Shown here: positions 17,491 through 25,042 of the stretch, piece by piece | Layout: every line of letters starts with the position of its first letter | Position numbering within the stretch: position 1 is the stretch's first letter | From: Streptomyces sp. AC550_RSS872 | GTDB lineage: Bacteria > Actinomycetota > Actinomycetes > Streptomycetales > Streptomycetaceae | NCBI RefSeq assembly: GCF_019049285.1 | Contig: NZ_JAGMUL010000045.1 | Span: 47,823 to 111,822, forward strand | Direction of reading: 5' to 3' | DNA length: 64,000 nt | Translations under genes and position numbers: made by a program | Notes under the pieces: generated by a model | The model's input: the letters and a program-made list of their open reading frames with translations, nothing else | What the model was told of the DNA's origin: nothing | The model's database searches: none

Positions 17491-18432
17491 TCACGCCGAC
17501 AGCCGTTGCGTCCCCCGTGCCTCCGCCAGAGCCAACCCCGTGACGGACCCCAGCATCAGCAGCGTGCCCGCGAGGGTCGGAGTCGTCAGGTGTTCACCGA
17601 GAAGGACGACGGCGAGCACCGCCGCGCTGACCGGCTCCAGCAGCATGATCACGGACACGGTGGCCGACCGCACCACGGCCGCGCCCGCGAAGTAGAGGGC
17701 GTACGCGAGCGCCGTGGGGACAGCCGCGATGTACATCAGGAGCCAGCCGAGCCGGACAGGGTCGGCCGTGTGCGGCACGAGGCCTTCGGCGAGGGCGAAG
17801 GGCAGCAGGCTCAGACTGGTCACCGCGAAGGCCCAGAGGGACGTACTGGCGGCGTCGGCCCCGCCGTCGCGACCCCACTTGCGGGTCAGCAGGGTCATCA
17901 CGGAGTACGCGGCCGCGGACACCAGCGCCAGCAGCACGCCCCACGGCCGTACGGTCGCGCCCTCGCCGAGGGCCAGCACGGCGAGCCCGGCGAGCGCACC
18001 GGCCACGGCCGCGACGCCGCCACGCCCGAGCCGCTCGCCCAGGGCCAGCCGGGCGCCGAGCGCGATCAACACGGGTCCGGCGCCGAGGGTGACGACGGTG
18101 CCCACGGCGAGCCCGGTGGCGTCGACGGCAGCGAAGTAGGCCGTCTGGAACACGGCGAGCCCGATGCCCGTGACCCCGGCCCGCAGCGCCTTGCGGCCGA
18201 GGGGCTGGGACACGCCGGTGCCCCGAAGGGGGCGCGGACGCAGGAGGCGGACGGCGAGCAGCAGCACGAAGCCGGCCGCGCAGCGCCAGAAGGAGAGGGC
18301 GATCGGCCCCATGTCACTGGCCCGGTAGACCAGGGAGGCGGCGGCGCCCGCGGTGCCCCAGGCGGCACCGGCGACGATCAGACAGAGAAGGCCACGCCCG
18401 ATGGGCAGGCCGGAGACAGCAGCGTTCGACAC
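17491..18432 (-). CDS. EamA (DMT) family transporter
   Basis: A 313-residue, ten-segment membrane protein with EamA repeats (CLIVAGAAWGTAGAAASLVYR at the N-terminus, LLGEHLTTPTLAGTLLMLG at the C-terminus). GTG 18432 has GGAGAAG about 7 nt upstream. It follows a 12-codon proline-rich leader ORF and hairpin on the same strand, and then a second EamA gene. It is probably an exporter of an amino acid or similar small molecule. Confidence 0.88.
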   Translation of the reverse strand: MSNAAVSGLPIGRGLLCLIVAGAAWGTAGAAASLVYRASDMGPIALSFWRCAAGFVLLLAVRLLRPRPLRGTGVSQPLGRKALRAGVTGIGLAVFQTAYFAAVDATGLAVGTVVTLGAGPVLIALGARLALGERLGRGGVAAVAGALAGLAVLALGEGATVRPWGVLLALVSAAAYSVMTLLTRKWGRDGGADAASTSLWAFAVTSLSLLPFALAEGLVPHTADPVRLGWLLMYIAAVPTALAYALYFAGAAVVRSATVSVIMLLEPVSAAVLAVVLLGEHLTTPTLAGTLLMLGSVTGLALAEARGTQRLSA

Positions 18433-18519
18433 GAGTTCTTCTCCGCAGACAGGCAGAAGTTCTGGAAGGACCGCGGCTCAGCGGGGTCCGTGGACTTCGT
18501 CTGCGGGCAGCACCGTTCC

Positions 18520-18538
18520 GCCCGGCGTGCGGCCGGGC
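18520..18538 (-). promoter_or_regulatory. Hairpin between leader peptide and EamA gene
   Basis: A perfect GCCCGGC / GCCGGGC stem with a 5-nt loop lies 21 nt past the leader stop codon and about 90 nt before the EamA start. The position fits an attenuator stem. No U-tract follows, so whether it terminates or blocks ribosome access is open. Confidence 0.45.
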
Positions 18539-18559
18539 AGGCGTTCCGGAGGGCCCGCC

Positions 18560-18598
18560 TCAGGCGGCCGGAGGCGGAAGAACGAGCGTCGAAGGCAT
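18560..18598 (-). CDS. Putative 12-residue leader peptide (MPSTLVLPPPAA)
   Basis: A short ORF of 13 codons with a Leu-Val-Leu-Pro-Pro-Pro core. It starts 11 bp downstream of the stop of one EamA gene and lies about 130 bp before the next EamA start on the same strand, ahead of a hairpin. The triple proline is a known ribosome-stalling motif, so it may sense translation of proline or EF-P activity. There is no strong ribosome site. The leader role is inferred from layout only. Confidence 0.4.
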   Translation of the reverse strand: MPSTLVLPPPAA

Positions 18599-18608
18599 GT
18601 TCGGGACC

Positions 18609-19601
18609 TTATGCGAGCGTCGAGCGGCTGGACAAATCCCTTTCCGGCCCACCGCTCGCCACCGGTTCGGGGGAGCCCTTCGCGGGCGCCGACGACTGCG
18701 CGATGAAGGCACCGACCAGGACGATCACCCCGCCGACCAGCTGCGGGGCGGAGAGGTGTTCGCCGAGCAGGACCCAGGCGAGGACGGTCGCGATGACCGC
18801 TTCGAGGCAGGCGACGACACCGGCGACCTGCGGCGAGAGCCGGCGTACGGAGACGACGCCGGTGACGTAGGCGATGACCGTCGCGACGAGGACGATCCAG
18901 GACAGCAGCAGGGGCGCCGCGACCGGGGTGCCGTTCATGTGCGCCGTGCTGCCCAGCACGGACCAGTCCATCGTCCAGGGACGCGCCACGACCGTGAGGA
19001 CGCCCGCGCCGACCAGGAGGCCGTACGCGATGACGCCCAGCGGGTCGGGGGCGTCGGCACCGGAGTCGCTGCCCTGGTCGGACAGGACGAAGTAGCCGAC
19101 CTGGCAGCAGGCGGCGCCGAGCGCGAGGAGCAGGCCGAGCACGTCGAAGCTCAACCCCGACCAGACCTCCACGACACAGGCGAGCCCGCCGACCGCGAGG
19201 ACGACACCGAGGGCGGCGGCGGGCGTGACGGGCCGTCGCTGCACGAACCGCACCCAGCCGAGGACCAGCGCCGGGGCGAGATACTCGACGAGCAGCGCCA
19301 CCCCGACCGGGATACGGGATATCGAGGCGAAGTAGAAGGCCTGGACGCCGGCCACGCCGAGCAGTCCGAACCCGGCGAGCAGGGCGGGCCGGCGACGCAG
19401 CAGCGCCCGATGGCGTACGGCGAGCGGCAGCATCACGAGGGCCGCGCCGGCCACGCGCAGCCACACCACGTGAAGCGGGTCGAGCCCCGCCTCGATCAGC
19501 GGCTTGGCCGCGACCCCGGATCCGCCGAAGGCGACCGCCGAACCCATCGCCAGACCGAGCCCGACGCCCCTGCCCCGGCCGGCCCCACTGCTTTCAGACA
19601 T
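18609..19601 (-). CDS. EamA (DMT) family transporter
   Basis: A 330-residue protein with ten hydrophobic segments and two EamA units (AVAFGGSGVAAKPLIEAG; VLLGEHLSAPQLVGGVIVLVGAFIA). ATG 19601 was chosen, with GTG 19613 possible; neither has a clear ribosome site. It is the upstream member of two same-strand EamA genes separated by the leader and hairpin. The two share the family but little local identity, so they are not a recent duplication. Confidence 0.87.
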   Translation of the reverse strand: MSESSGAGRGRGVGLGLAMGSAVAFGGSGVAAKPLIEAGLDPLHVVWLRVAGAALVMLPLAVRHRALLRRRPALLAGFGLLGVAGVQAFYFASISRIPVGVALLVEYLAPALVLGWVRFVQRRPVTPAAALGVVLAVGGLACVVEVWSGLSFDVLGLLLALGAACCQVGYFVLSDQGSDSGADAPDPLGVIAYGLLVGAGVLTVVARPWTMDWSVLGSTAHMNGTPVAAPLLLSWIVLVATVIAYVTGVVSVRRLSPQVAGVVACLEAVIATVLAWVLLGEHLSAPQLVGGVIVLVGAFIAQSSAPAKGSPEPVASGGPERDLSSRSTLA

Positions 19602-19694
19602 ACGCACCGGCACATGATGACAGGCGACGACATGAGCGTCACCCCCAATGACACCTGTCTCGCCGAGTGGACGGCGAGGGCGAGGGAGGTCGGC

Positions 19695-20327
19695 CTAGCG
19701 AGCCGTGTCGCCGCCGCCCACGCCATCGCCGACGCCGCCCACGCCACCGCCGCCGACGCACGCGTCACGTCGTTCGTCGAGCCGCGCGTACAGCGTGGTC
19801 GCGTCCACGCCGGCCCGGGCGAGCACCTCGACGGCGCGGGCCTGCGGGTCGGTCACGATCGCCGCGAGCAGGTCGATGCCATGGGCCTGCGGGTCGCCGC
19901 GCCGGGCGGCCCGTCGGGAGGCGTGTTCCATCGCGCTCGCCGCCAGCGGGGAGAAGCCCTCGCCGTCCCTCATCACGGGTACGGCGCCGGAGTCCTCGAC
20001 GGTGCCCTGCCAGCGCAGGCCGTAGCCGATGGTGCGTTGCACGAGATAGCCGAGGAGGCGGGCGATCTGAGGGCCGTCGCCGAAGACGGCGTACACATCG
20101 CGGTCGTGCTCCAGAAGCGAGTGCAGCAAATGGGCCGTGTCGATCTGCCGGTCCCCGTCCCTGACCGCCCGGCGGCGGGCACCGGAGACCACCGCTGCCA
20201 GCTCGTCGCTGAGCCTGGCATCGTCCGCGGTGGCGGCCGGGCGCCGACAGTCCTGCTCCTGGGCCGACCGCCAGGGAGTACGGGGTTGCACATCCCCTAC
20301 CCCATCAACCACTTCGAGCCGAGTCAT
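19695..20327 (-). CDS. Clp N-terminal domain protein
   Basis: About 210 residues without any AAA+ ATPase part. Two Clp-N-like repeats are visible (IDTAHLLHSLLEHDRDVYAVFG and AHGIDLLAAIVTDPQARAVEVLARAGVDATTLYARL). Free-standing Clp-N proteins probably bind peptides or act as adaptors. The C-terminus is a Gly/Val-rich tail (GGGGVGGVGDGVGGGD). The start at 20327 is uncertain; a GTG at 20291 is an alternative. Confidence 0.7.
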   Translation of the reverse strand: MTRLEVVDGVGDVQPRTPWRSAQEQDCRRPAATADDARLSDELAAVVSGARRRAVRDGDRQIDTAHLLHSLLEHDRDVYAVFGDGPQIARLLGYLVQRTIGYGLRWQGTVEDSGAVPVMRDGEGFSPLAASAMEHASRRAARRGDPQAHGIDLLAAIVTDPQARAVEVLARAGVDATTLYARLDERRDACVGGGGVGGVGDGVGGGDTAR

Positions 20328-20490
20328 CCCCGGGAGGAAGCATTTTCGCGTCCCACAGAGAGTGGACTCCGTCGGCCGATATCTCCTCCTTACGGATGAG
20401 ATCACGCAGAGCACCCCCGAGGGGCGTGCGCCGCCTCGCCCTACGCCCTCTGCGCAACCATGGCGCCCCGCCCTGACGTCTTTGAGGGGC

Positions 20491-20679
20491 ATGGAGCGCA
20501 GGTGCTGGCTGGTGTCTTTGTCTGCCGTCGATGGCAGACAGTACGTCTACCGCGTCTACGCACCGGAGGACGCCCTGCCCGCCGACCTGTTCTGGGAGGC
20601 GTGGCACTGCCATGAGGAGAGCGCGTTCCCACGCGCGTGGGACGTGTTCGACGCGGCGGTGATACGGATGGTGGGCTGA
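20491..20679 (+). CDS. Small hypothetical protein
   Basis: A 62-residue acidic, Trp/Tyr-rich protein (RQYVYRVYAPEDALPADLFWEAWHCHEE). GAGGGG lies very close to the ATG. I do not recognise a family. Its composition looks like a real folded protein rather than a shadow frame, but no neighbour suggests a role. Confidence 0.5.
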   Translation: MERRCWLVSLSAVDGRQYVYRVYAPEDALPADLFWEAWHCHEESAFPRAWDVFDAAVIRMVG

Positions 20680-20685
20680 GCCGAG

Positions 20686-20719
20686 CCCGCCCCGCCCCGC
20701 CCCGCCCCGCCCCGCCCCG
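20686..20719. repeat. (CCCGC)6 pentanucleotide repeat
   Basis: Six perfect CCCGC units followed by a CCCG start of a seventh, beginning 6 bp past the stop of the small hypothetical gene. It is a slippage-prone intergenic microsatellite. Confidence 0.85.
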
Positions 20720-20762
20720 ATGGACGCTGGATCCGTGGGCCGGGCCCAGGTCTCCACATTTT

Positions 20763-20777
20763 CTGACGGTTCATCAG
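20763..20777. promoter_or_regulatory. Operator-like dyad upstream of the SRPBCC gene
   Basis: CTGACGGTTCATCAG has CTGA/TCAG arms and lies 68 bp before the SRPBCC start, after a TTTT run. It resembles the box at 11719. A TetR-type regulator is the usual owner of such sites; none is encoded nearby. Confidence 0.4.
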
Positions 20778-20844
20778 TATTGAATGTTCCAGGCCCCAGG
20801 ACTACGTTCCGCGACACCGTAGCCCGAGACGAAGGGGTGGTCGC

Positions 20845-21282
20845 ATGGCCGAAGTCAGCGCGGAGGCACGCATCGAGGCACCGGCCGAGAAGGTCTGGGC
20901 ACAGCTGACGGACTGGTCGGCGTACGGCGAGTGGAACGCGACCCACACCAGCTTTCCGGGCGGCGGCCCCACGGCCCTCGAAGTGGGCGGGACCTTCCAG
21001 GAGAACATGAAGCTGATGGGGTTCCCGGCCGAGGTCGAGTGGACCATCGAGGAACTGGAGCCGACGCGGGTGCTCGCCATTCGCGGCAAGGGCCCGATGG
21101 CGGTGACCGTGGCCACGCGCTACACGCTGACGCCGGACGGCGACGGCGGGGGCGCCACGACGGCCCGTATCGACGGGGAGTTCACGGGCGCGGCCGTGTC
21201 GCTGATGGCGGGCAAGCTCAAGGACTCGGCCACGGCGGCACTGAACGAGTCACTGCGCAAGCTGGCGGGCCTGGTGACCTGA
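20845..21282 (+). CDS. SRPBCC family protein (CoxG-like)
   Basis: A 145-residue START/SRPBCC-fold protein. It opens with the typical AEVSAEARIEAPAEKVWAQLTDW segment and ends in an amphipathic helix (SLMAGKLKDSATAALNESLRKLAGLV). Members bind lipids or aromatic ligands in a deep cavity. The resemblance to CoxG, the carbon monoxide dehydrogenase maturation protein, is structural only, since no cox genes are here. Confidence 0.85.
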   Translation: MAEVSAEARIEAPAEKVWAQLTDWSAYGEWNATHTSFPGGGPTALEVGGTFQENMKLMGFPAEVEWTIEELEPTRVLAIRGKGPMAVTVATRYTLTPDGDGGGATTARIDGEFTGAAVSLMAGKLKDSATAALNESLRKLAGLVT

Positions 21283-21357
21283 GCGCCCTCGGCGCACCTT
21301 CTGGCCCCAGCGCACACCCCGAACGCGTCCTGGCCGCACACACCAGAACGTCAACAC

Positions 21358-21393
21358 GAAGGCGCCCCGCGGTTCAGGCCACGGGGCGCCTTC
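21358..21393. terminator. Bidirectional terminator between the SRPBCC and PadR genes
   Basis: A perfect 12-bp stem, GAAGGCGCCCCG / CGGGGCGCCTTC, with a 12-nt loop, placed between two convergent genes. Confidence 0.85.
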
Positions 21394-21422
21394 ACTCAGG
21401 ACGGACGGGCCGCCGGACCGGC

Positions 21423-22046
21423 TCAGTCCTCATCGGCGAGGATGAGGTACAGCCTCTTGCGGGCGTCGTTGATGACGGTGAGCGCCTTCTCGCGCTGCTC
21501 CTTGCTGCCCGTCTTCCAGACCTGCCCGAAGGCCTCCATCAGACCGAATCCGGCCTGCCGGATCTCGCCGAGGGCCTCCCAGTCGACACCACGGGAGGCT
21601 TCCTCCCAGGGCGCCTCGGGCCCGGCCTCGGCCGCCTCGCGGCCCGACTCCGTGAGCGAGAACAGCTTCTTGCCGCCTTCGCTCTCACTGACGATCAGCC
21701 CCTCGTCCTCCAGCAGTTGGAGGGTGGGGTACACCGAGCCGGGGCTGGGCTTCCAGGCCCCGCCACTGCGCTCGGCGATCTCCTGGATCATCTCGTAGCC
21801 GTGCATGGGGCGGTCCTTCAACAGGGCGAGGATCGAGGCGCGTACGTCACCGCGCCGCGCCCTCCCTCGCGGTCCACCCCGGCCGCCCTTCGGCCCCCAG
21901 GGGCCGGGCCCGAATCCAGGCCCACCGAAACCACCACCGGGTCCGCCCGGCCCGAAGGGCCCGAACGCACCGCGGAGGCCTTCGAAACCGCCTCGGCCGT
22001 GGTGCCCGTGTCCACCATGCCCACGCTCGAATCCATGGGAACGCAT
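21423..22046 (-). CDS. PadR family transcriptional regulator
   Basis: A 207-residue protein. The first 65 residues are Gly/His/Pro-rich and disordered. The PadR winged helix follows (LLKDRPMHGYEMIQEIAER...SPGSVYPTLQLLEDEGL), then a helical dimerisation domain. ATG 22046 was chosen because GGAG lies about 8 nt upstream, against the in-frame GTG at 22055. A perfect palindrome about 45 bp upstream suggests autoregulation. No transporter target adjoins it now, perhaps because the transposon separated the neighbours. Confidence 0.9.
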   Translation of the reverse strand: MRSHGFERGHGGHGHHGRGGFEGLRGAFGPFGPGGPGGGFGGPGFGPGPWGPKGGRGGPRGRARRGDVRASILALLKDRPMHGYEMIQEIAERSGGAWKPSPGSVYPTLQLLEDEGLIVSESEGGKKLFSLTESGREAAEAGPEAPWEEASRGVDWEALGEIRQAGFGLMEAFGQVWKTGSKEQREKALTVINDARKRLYLILADED

Positions 22047-22089
22047 CGCAATCACTCCATTCCATCGTTGATCTGTCGCGATGCCTCAA

Positions 22090-22099
22090 CGATATATCG
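22090..22099. promoter_or_regulatory. Candidate PadR operator
   Basis: The perfect palindrome CGATATATCG, in otherwise GC-rich DNA, lies 44 bp upstream of the padR-type start. PadR regulators typically bind AT-rich dyads of this kind and repress their own promoter. Confidence 0.55.
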
Positions 22100-22129
22100 G
22101 AACAGTTCGCCTGACAAGGCCCACCGACG

Positions 22130-22138
22130 CCCGACGCC
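22130..22138. repeat. Left 9-bp flanking direct repeat of the transposon
   Basis: CCCGACGCC directly abuts the left inverted repeat. The identical nine bases follow the right end at 27405-27413. This is the expected mark of a target-site duplication, though 9 bp is longer than the 5 bp known for Tn7 relatives. Confidence 0.75.
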
Positions 22139-22215
22139 TGTCCTGTGACAGCGAATCTCGTTCGATTGCCACTGAACTTTGACCACCGGTACGTTCCTGC
22201 CACCGAACTTTGACC
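22139..22215. repeat. Left end of the Tn7-like element
   Basis: It begins with TGTCCTGTGACAG (22139-22151), the exact inverse of the right end. Two copies of a TnsB-site-like repeat follow, TGAACTTTGACC (22173-22184) and CGAACTTTGACC (22204-22215), 31 bp apart. The right end carries the same core in opposite orientation. Confidence 0.85.
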
Positions 22216-22230
22216 GTTGCGGTTGGAGGC

Positions 22231-22995
22231 GTGGTGGGGGCACCGGCTCATGCGTACGGAGATCCATCGTTATCCGCCTTTGAACTGGACTTTCTTGAGT
22301 CTGGTGAGCGTTGCCGCGGGCCGTTGGGCCAGTTGTGGAGTACGCGGTTCGAGGGCGTTCAGCCGGTACGTGAGTTCCGGTGGGCAAAGGGCGGAGAGAG
22401 CTTCCCGGGCTGGTACTTCGCGGCGACGACCAGCAGCCACGTGGGCTACGAGTCGTGGCTGGAGCGAGACTGCCTGATCTTGCTGGACCGTGATCCGGAG
22501 GTGGTCGGGATCGCCTCACAGCCCTTCTGGTTGCACTGGCAGGGCGGTCCGGAACAGCGTCGCCATGCGCCTGACTACTTCGTACGCCTTGCTGACGGGC
22601 GGGCCAGGGTGGTCGATGTCCGGTCCGCGGACCGGCTGGACGAGCGGACCGGGGAGGCGTTCGCAGCGACGCGTCGGGCCTGTGAGGCGGTGGGCTGGGA
22701 GTTTGCGTGGATGGGCACGCCCGAGCCGGTGTTCATGGCGAACATGCGCTGGCTGGCCCGCTACCGGCGGACCCGCTCGGGGCGCCCGGAGGGGGTGGCG
22801 GCCTCGCTGGTGGAGGTCTTCGAGGAGCCGCTTCCGTTGTGGTCGGGAGCCGGGCGGGTGGGCGACCGGCTGCAGGTCCTGCCGGTGCTGTTTCATCTGC
22901 TGTGGTCCGGGCGGCTGGGCACGGACCTGGAGTCCGCGGTGCTGGGGGCGGACAGTCTCGTTTGGGCCGAAGGGCGGGCGGCATGGGCAGGATGA
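22231..22995 (+). CDS. TnsA-like heteromeric transposase endonuclease subunit
   Basis: About 254 residues. The core shows the TnsA restriction-type nuclease pattern: HVGYESWLERDCLILLDRDPEVVGIASQPF with the acidic residue, RRHAPDYFVRLADG with the catalytic Asp, then RVVDVRSADR in the place of the usual D-x-K (Arg here). In Tn7, TnsA cuts the 5' strands at the ends so the element moves by cut-and-paste. GTG 22231 (or 22234) follows GGAGG; the frame is open to 22210, inside the end repeat. It overlaps the next gene by ATGA. Confidence 0.82.
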   Translation: MVGAPAHAYGDPSLSAFELDFLESGERCRGPLGQLWSTRFEGVQPVREFRWAKGGESFPGWYFAATTSSHVGYESWLERDCLILLDRDPEVVGIASQPFWLHWQGGPEQRRHAPDYFVRLADGRARVVDVRSADRLDERTGEAFAATRRACEAVGWEFAWMGTPEPVFMANMRWLARYRRTRSGRPEGVAASLVEVFEEPLPLWSGAGRVGDRLQVLPVLFHLLWSGRLGTDLESAVLGADSLVWAEGRAAWAG

Positions 22996-23336
22996 CGCGG
23001 CCGGGGCGGGTCGCGGTCGGTGACCGGGTGCGGTTCGAGGGCCGGATCCGCGGGGTGCTCGCCGTTGCCGCCCAGGCAGTGACGCTGGCGGAGGGCGAAG
23101 AGCGGTATCGGGTCGTGCCGTTGCTCGAGTTGTTCGCGGCGGCCGATTTCGAGGTCGTGGACAGCCCGGTTCGGATGCCGTTGCCGGCGGTCTCGCTGCT
23201 AGAGGCGTTTCCCGTCCGGGAGGTGGAGAGGGCTCTGTGGTGGGAGATCCACATTCTGGAGGTGCTGCACGGGCTGCCGCCCGAAGCGGAGCCCGGCACG
23301 GCGGTCCGGCCTGAGTACAGGCCGGACGGTCCTTGA
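22992..23336 (+). CDS. N-terminal domain of TnsB, in a separate frame
   Basis: A 114-residue protein, beta-rich at first (VAVGDRVRFEGRIRGVLAV), then helical with REVERALWWEIHILEVLHGLPPEAEPG. It resembles the N-terminal part of the longer TnsB-like integrases found in streptomycete Tn7 relatives. It ends at a TGA overlapping the TTG start of the catalytic part (TTGA), one frame off. It is either a lost single-gene continuity through a 1-nt indel or a coupled two-subunit arrangement. The start ATG 22992 overlaps the tnsA stop. Confidence 0.6.
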   Translation: MTRPGRVAVGDRVRFEGRIRGVLAVAAQAVTLAEGEERYRVVPLLELFAAADFEVVDSPVRMPLPAVSLLEAFPVREVERALWWEIHILEVLHGLPPEAEPGTAVRPEYRPDGP

Positions 23337-25042
23337 CCGCCCGGCAACGGGCGAAGGCCGCTGAGCTGACCGCCGCTGGTCACAAGGTCTCTGCCAGTAC
23401 GGTCGCCCACCGTCGGCGTCGCTACCAGGAACGCGGGGTGCTGGGTCTGGCCGATCACCGGCCGGTCCGCAGGACGGCCGAGTTCGGAGAGGTCGACGAT
23501 GCGGTGGTGGCCGCGATGCGGCAAGCGATCAAGGAAGCGGTGGACGCCTCGACCCGCACGGGGACGTTCATTTTGTGGCGGACCGGCGAGATCCTCAAGG
23601 AAGCACCTGGTGGGCAGGGAATCGGGCTTCCCTCGCAGCGGACGCTCTACCGGCTGCTGGCGAAGCTGACTTCGGGCACTCACACGTCCGGCTCGGCGGT
23701 GACCCGCCGGTCCAGGGCCCACGGGGCCACGACGCCGCACGGGGAACTGCCGGTGTTCGCACCGGGCGAGGTCATGCAGATCGGCTCCACGCCGCTGGAT
23801 GTGCTGGTCCTGCTCGACAACGGCGTCACGGGCAGAGTCGAGCTCACCGCCATGATCGATGTCGCGACCAGGACACTGACCGCGGCGGTGCTGCGGCCGA
23901 CCACGAAAGCTGTGGATGCCAGCGTGCTGCTGGCTCGCACCGTCACTCCCGAGCTGATGCGGCCGGGCTGGTCGGACGCGCTCAGGATGTCCCGCTCGGT
24001 GCTGCCGCACCGCAGGCTGCTGGCTCTGGACGAGCGGCTGGCCCATGCGGCGGCCCGACCGGTGATCGTCCCGGAGGTCATCGTCTGCGACCACGGCAAG
24101 GCTTTCCTCTCCCGCAACTTCGTCTCCTCCTGCCGGTTCCTGGAGATCGAAGTGCAGCCGGCCCATCAGGGCTCGCCCTTCGAGAAGGGGCATATCGAGA
24201 AGATGCTGGGCTCGGTGGCCACGCTGTTCGCGCAGTTCCTGCCCACCTACACCGGCCGCAGCAGCGACCACCGCGGCCGACACCTGGAACGCGAACGGGT
24301 GTGGTCTCTGCTGGAATTGCAGGAGCTTCTGGATGAGTGGATCGTCGCGAAGTGGCAGAACCGCAAGCACGACGGTCTGCGCGATCCGGTCCACCCGGGC
24401 CGGCTGTTCACGCCGAACGAGAAGTACGCCGCCTTGGTGGAGGCCTGCGGCTACGTCCCGGTCGCACTCAGCGGCGACGACTACGTCGAACTCCTGCCCG
24501 CGGAATGGCGGGTGGTCAACGACTACGGCATCCGGATCAAGAACCGCACCTACGACAGCCGGGCGTTGGGGCCGATGCGCCGCCAGAACTCCGGGGTCCG
24601 GGCGAAACGCGGCCTCTGGGAGGTCCATCGCGACCCCTACGACGTCTCCCGGATCTGGGTACGCAACCACCGCGGTGACAACGAGTGGGTCCCGGCCACC
24701 TGGAAGCACCTGAACCGGGCACCGGTCCCCTTCGGTGACCTGGCCTGGGACCACGTCAGCCACCAGCTGCCCCGCGCCACCGAGGCGGAGATCGCCGATG
24801 CGGTCGCCGCCCTGCTCACCCGGGCCCACGGCGGCCCGCAGAGCGAGCCCGGTCCCAAGCCCGGCAAGCGCGACCGGCGGGTGGTGGCCCGCACGAAAGC
24901 CGCAGGTCCGCTTACTCCGGCGTCCGTTGCCGTTGCTCAGGCGGAGCCGGAGGGCGAAGCGGACGAGAGCGAGGAGTCGGTGGCCGAGGTGATCCCGCTC
25001 GGACTGTTCGACCCGATGGAAGACCCCTGCAAGCGCTCATGA
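23333..25042 (+). CDS. TnsB-like DDE transposase, catalytic part, with altered active site
   Basis: A 569-residue rve/Mu-C type integrase. There is a helix-turn-helix near residues 10-45 (VSASTVAHRRRRYQERG), a catalytic core about 135-300, then a beta-barrel and C-terminal tail. The second Asp (VCDHGKAF, D253) and Glu (HIEKML, E289) are present. The first-strand motif reads MQIGSTPLDV, with Gly151 (codon GGC at 23783) where the xxDxT motif of this superfamily has its catalytic Asp. A TTG start coupled to the preceding stop is assumed. The stop overlaps the TnsC gene by ATGA. Confidence 0.82.
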   Translation: MTARQRAKAAELTAAGHKVSASTVAHRRRRYQERGVLGLADHRPVRRTAEFGEVDDAVVAAMRQAIKEAVDASTRTGTFILWRTGEILKEAPGGQGIGLPSQRTLYRLLAKLTSGTHTSGSAVTRRSRAHGATTPHGELPVFAPGEVMQIGSTPLDVLVLLDNGVTGRVELTAMIDVATRTLTAAVLRPTTKAVDASVLLARTVTPELMRPGWSDALRMSRSVLPHRRLLALDERLAHAAARPVIVPEVIVCDHGKAFLSRNFVSSCRFLEIEVQPAHQGSPFEKGHIEKMLGSVATLFAQFLPTYTGRSSDHRGRHLERERVWSLLELQELLDEWIVAKWQNRKHDGLRDPVHPGRLFTPNEKYAALVEACGYVPVALSGDDYVELLPAEWRVVNDYGIRIKNRTYDSRALGPMRRQNSGVRAKRGLWEVHRDPYDVSRIWVRNHRGDNEWVPATWKHLNRAPVPFGDLAWDHVSHQLPRATEAEIADAVAALLTRAHGGPQSEPGPKPGKRDRRVVARTKAAGPLTPASVAVAQAEPEGEADESEESVAEVIPLGLFDPMEDPCKRS

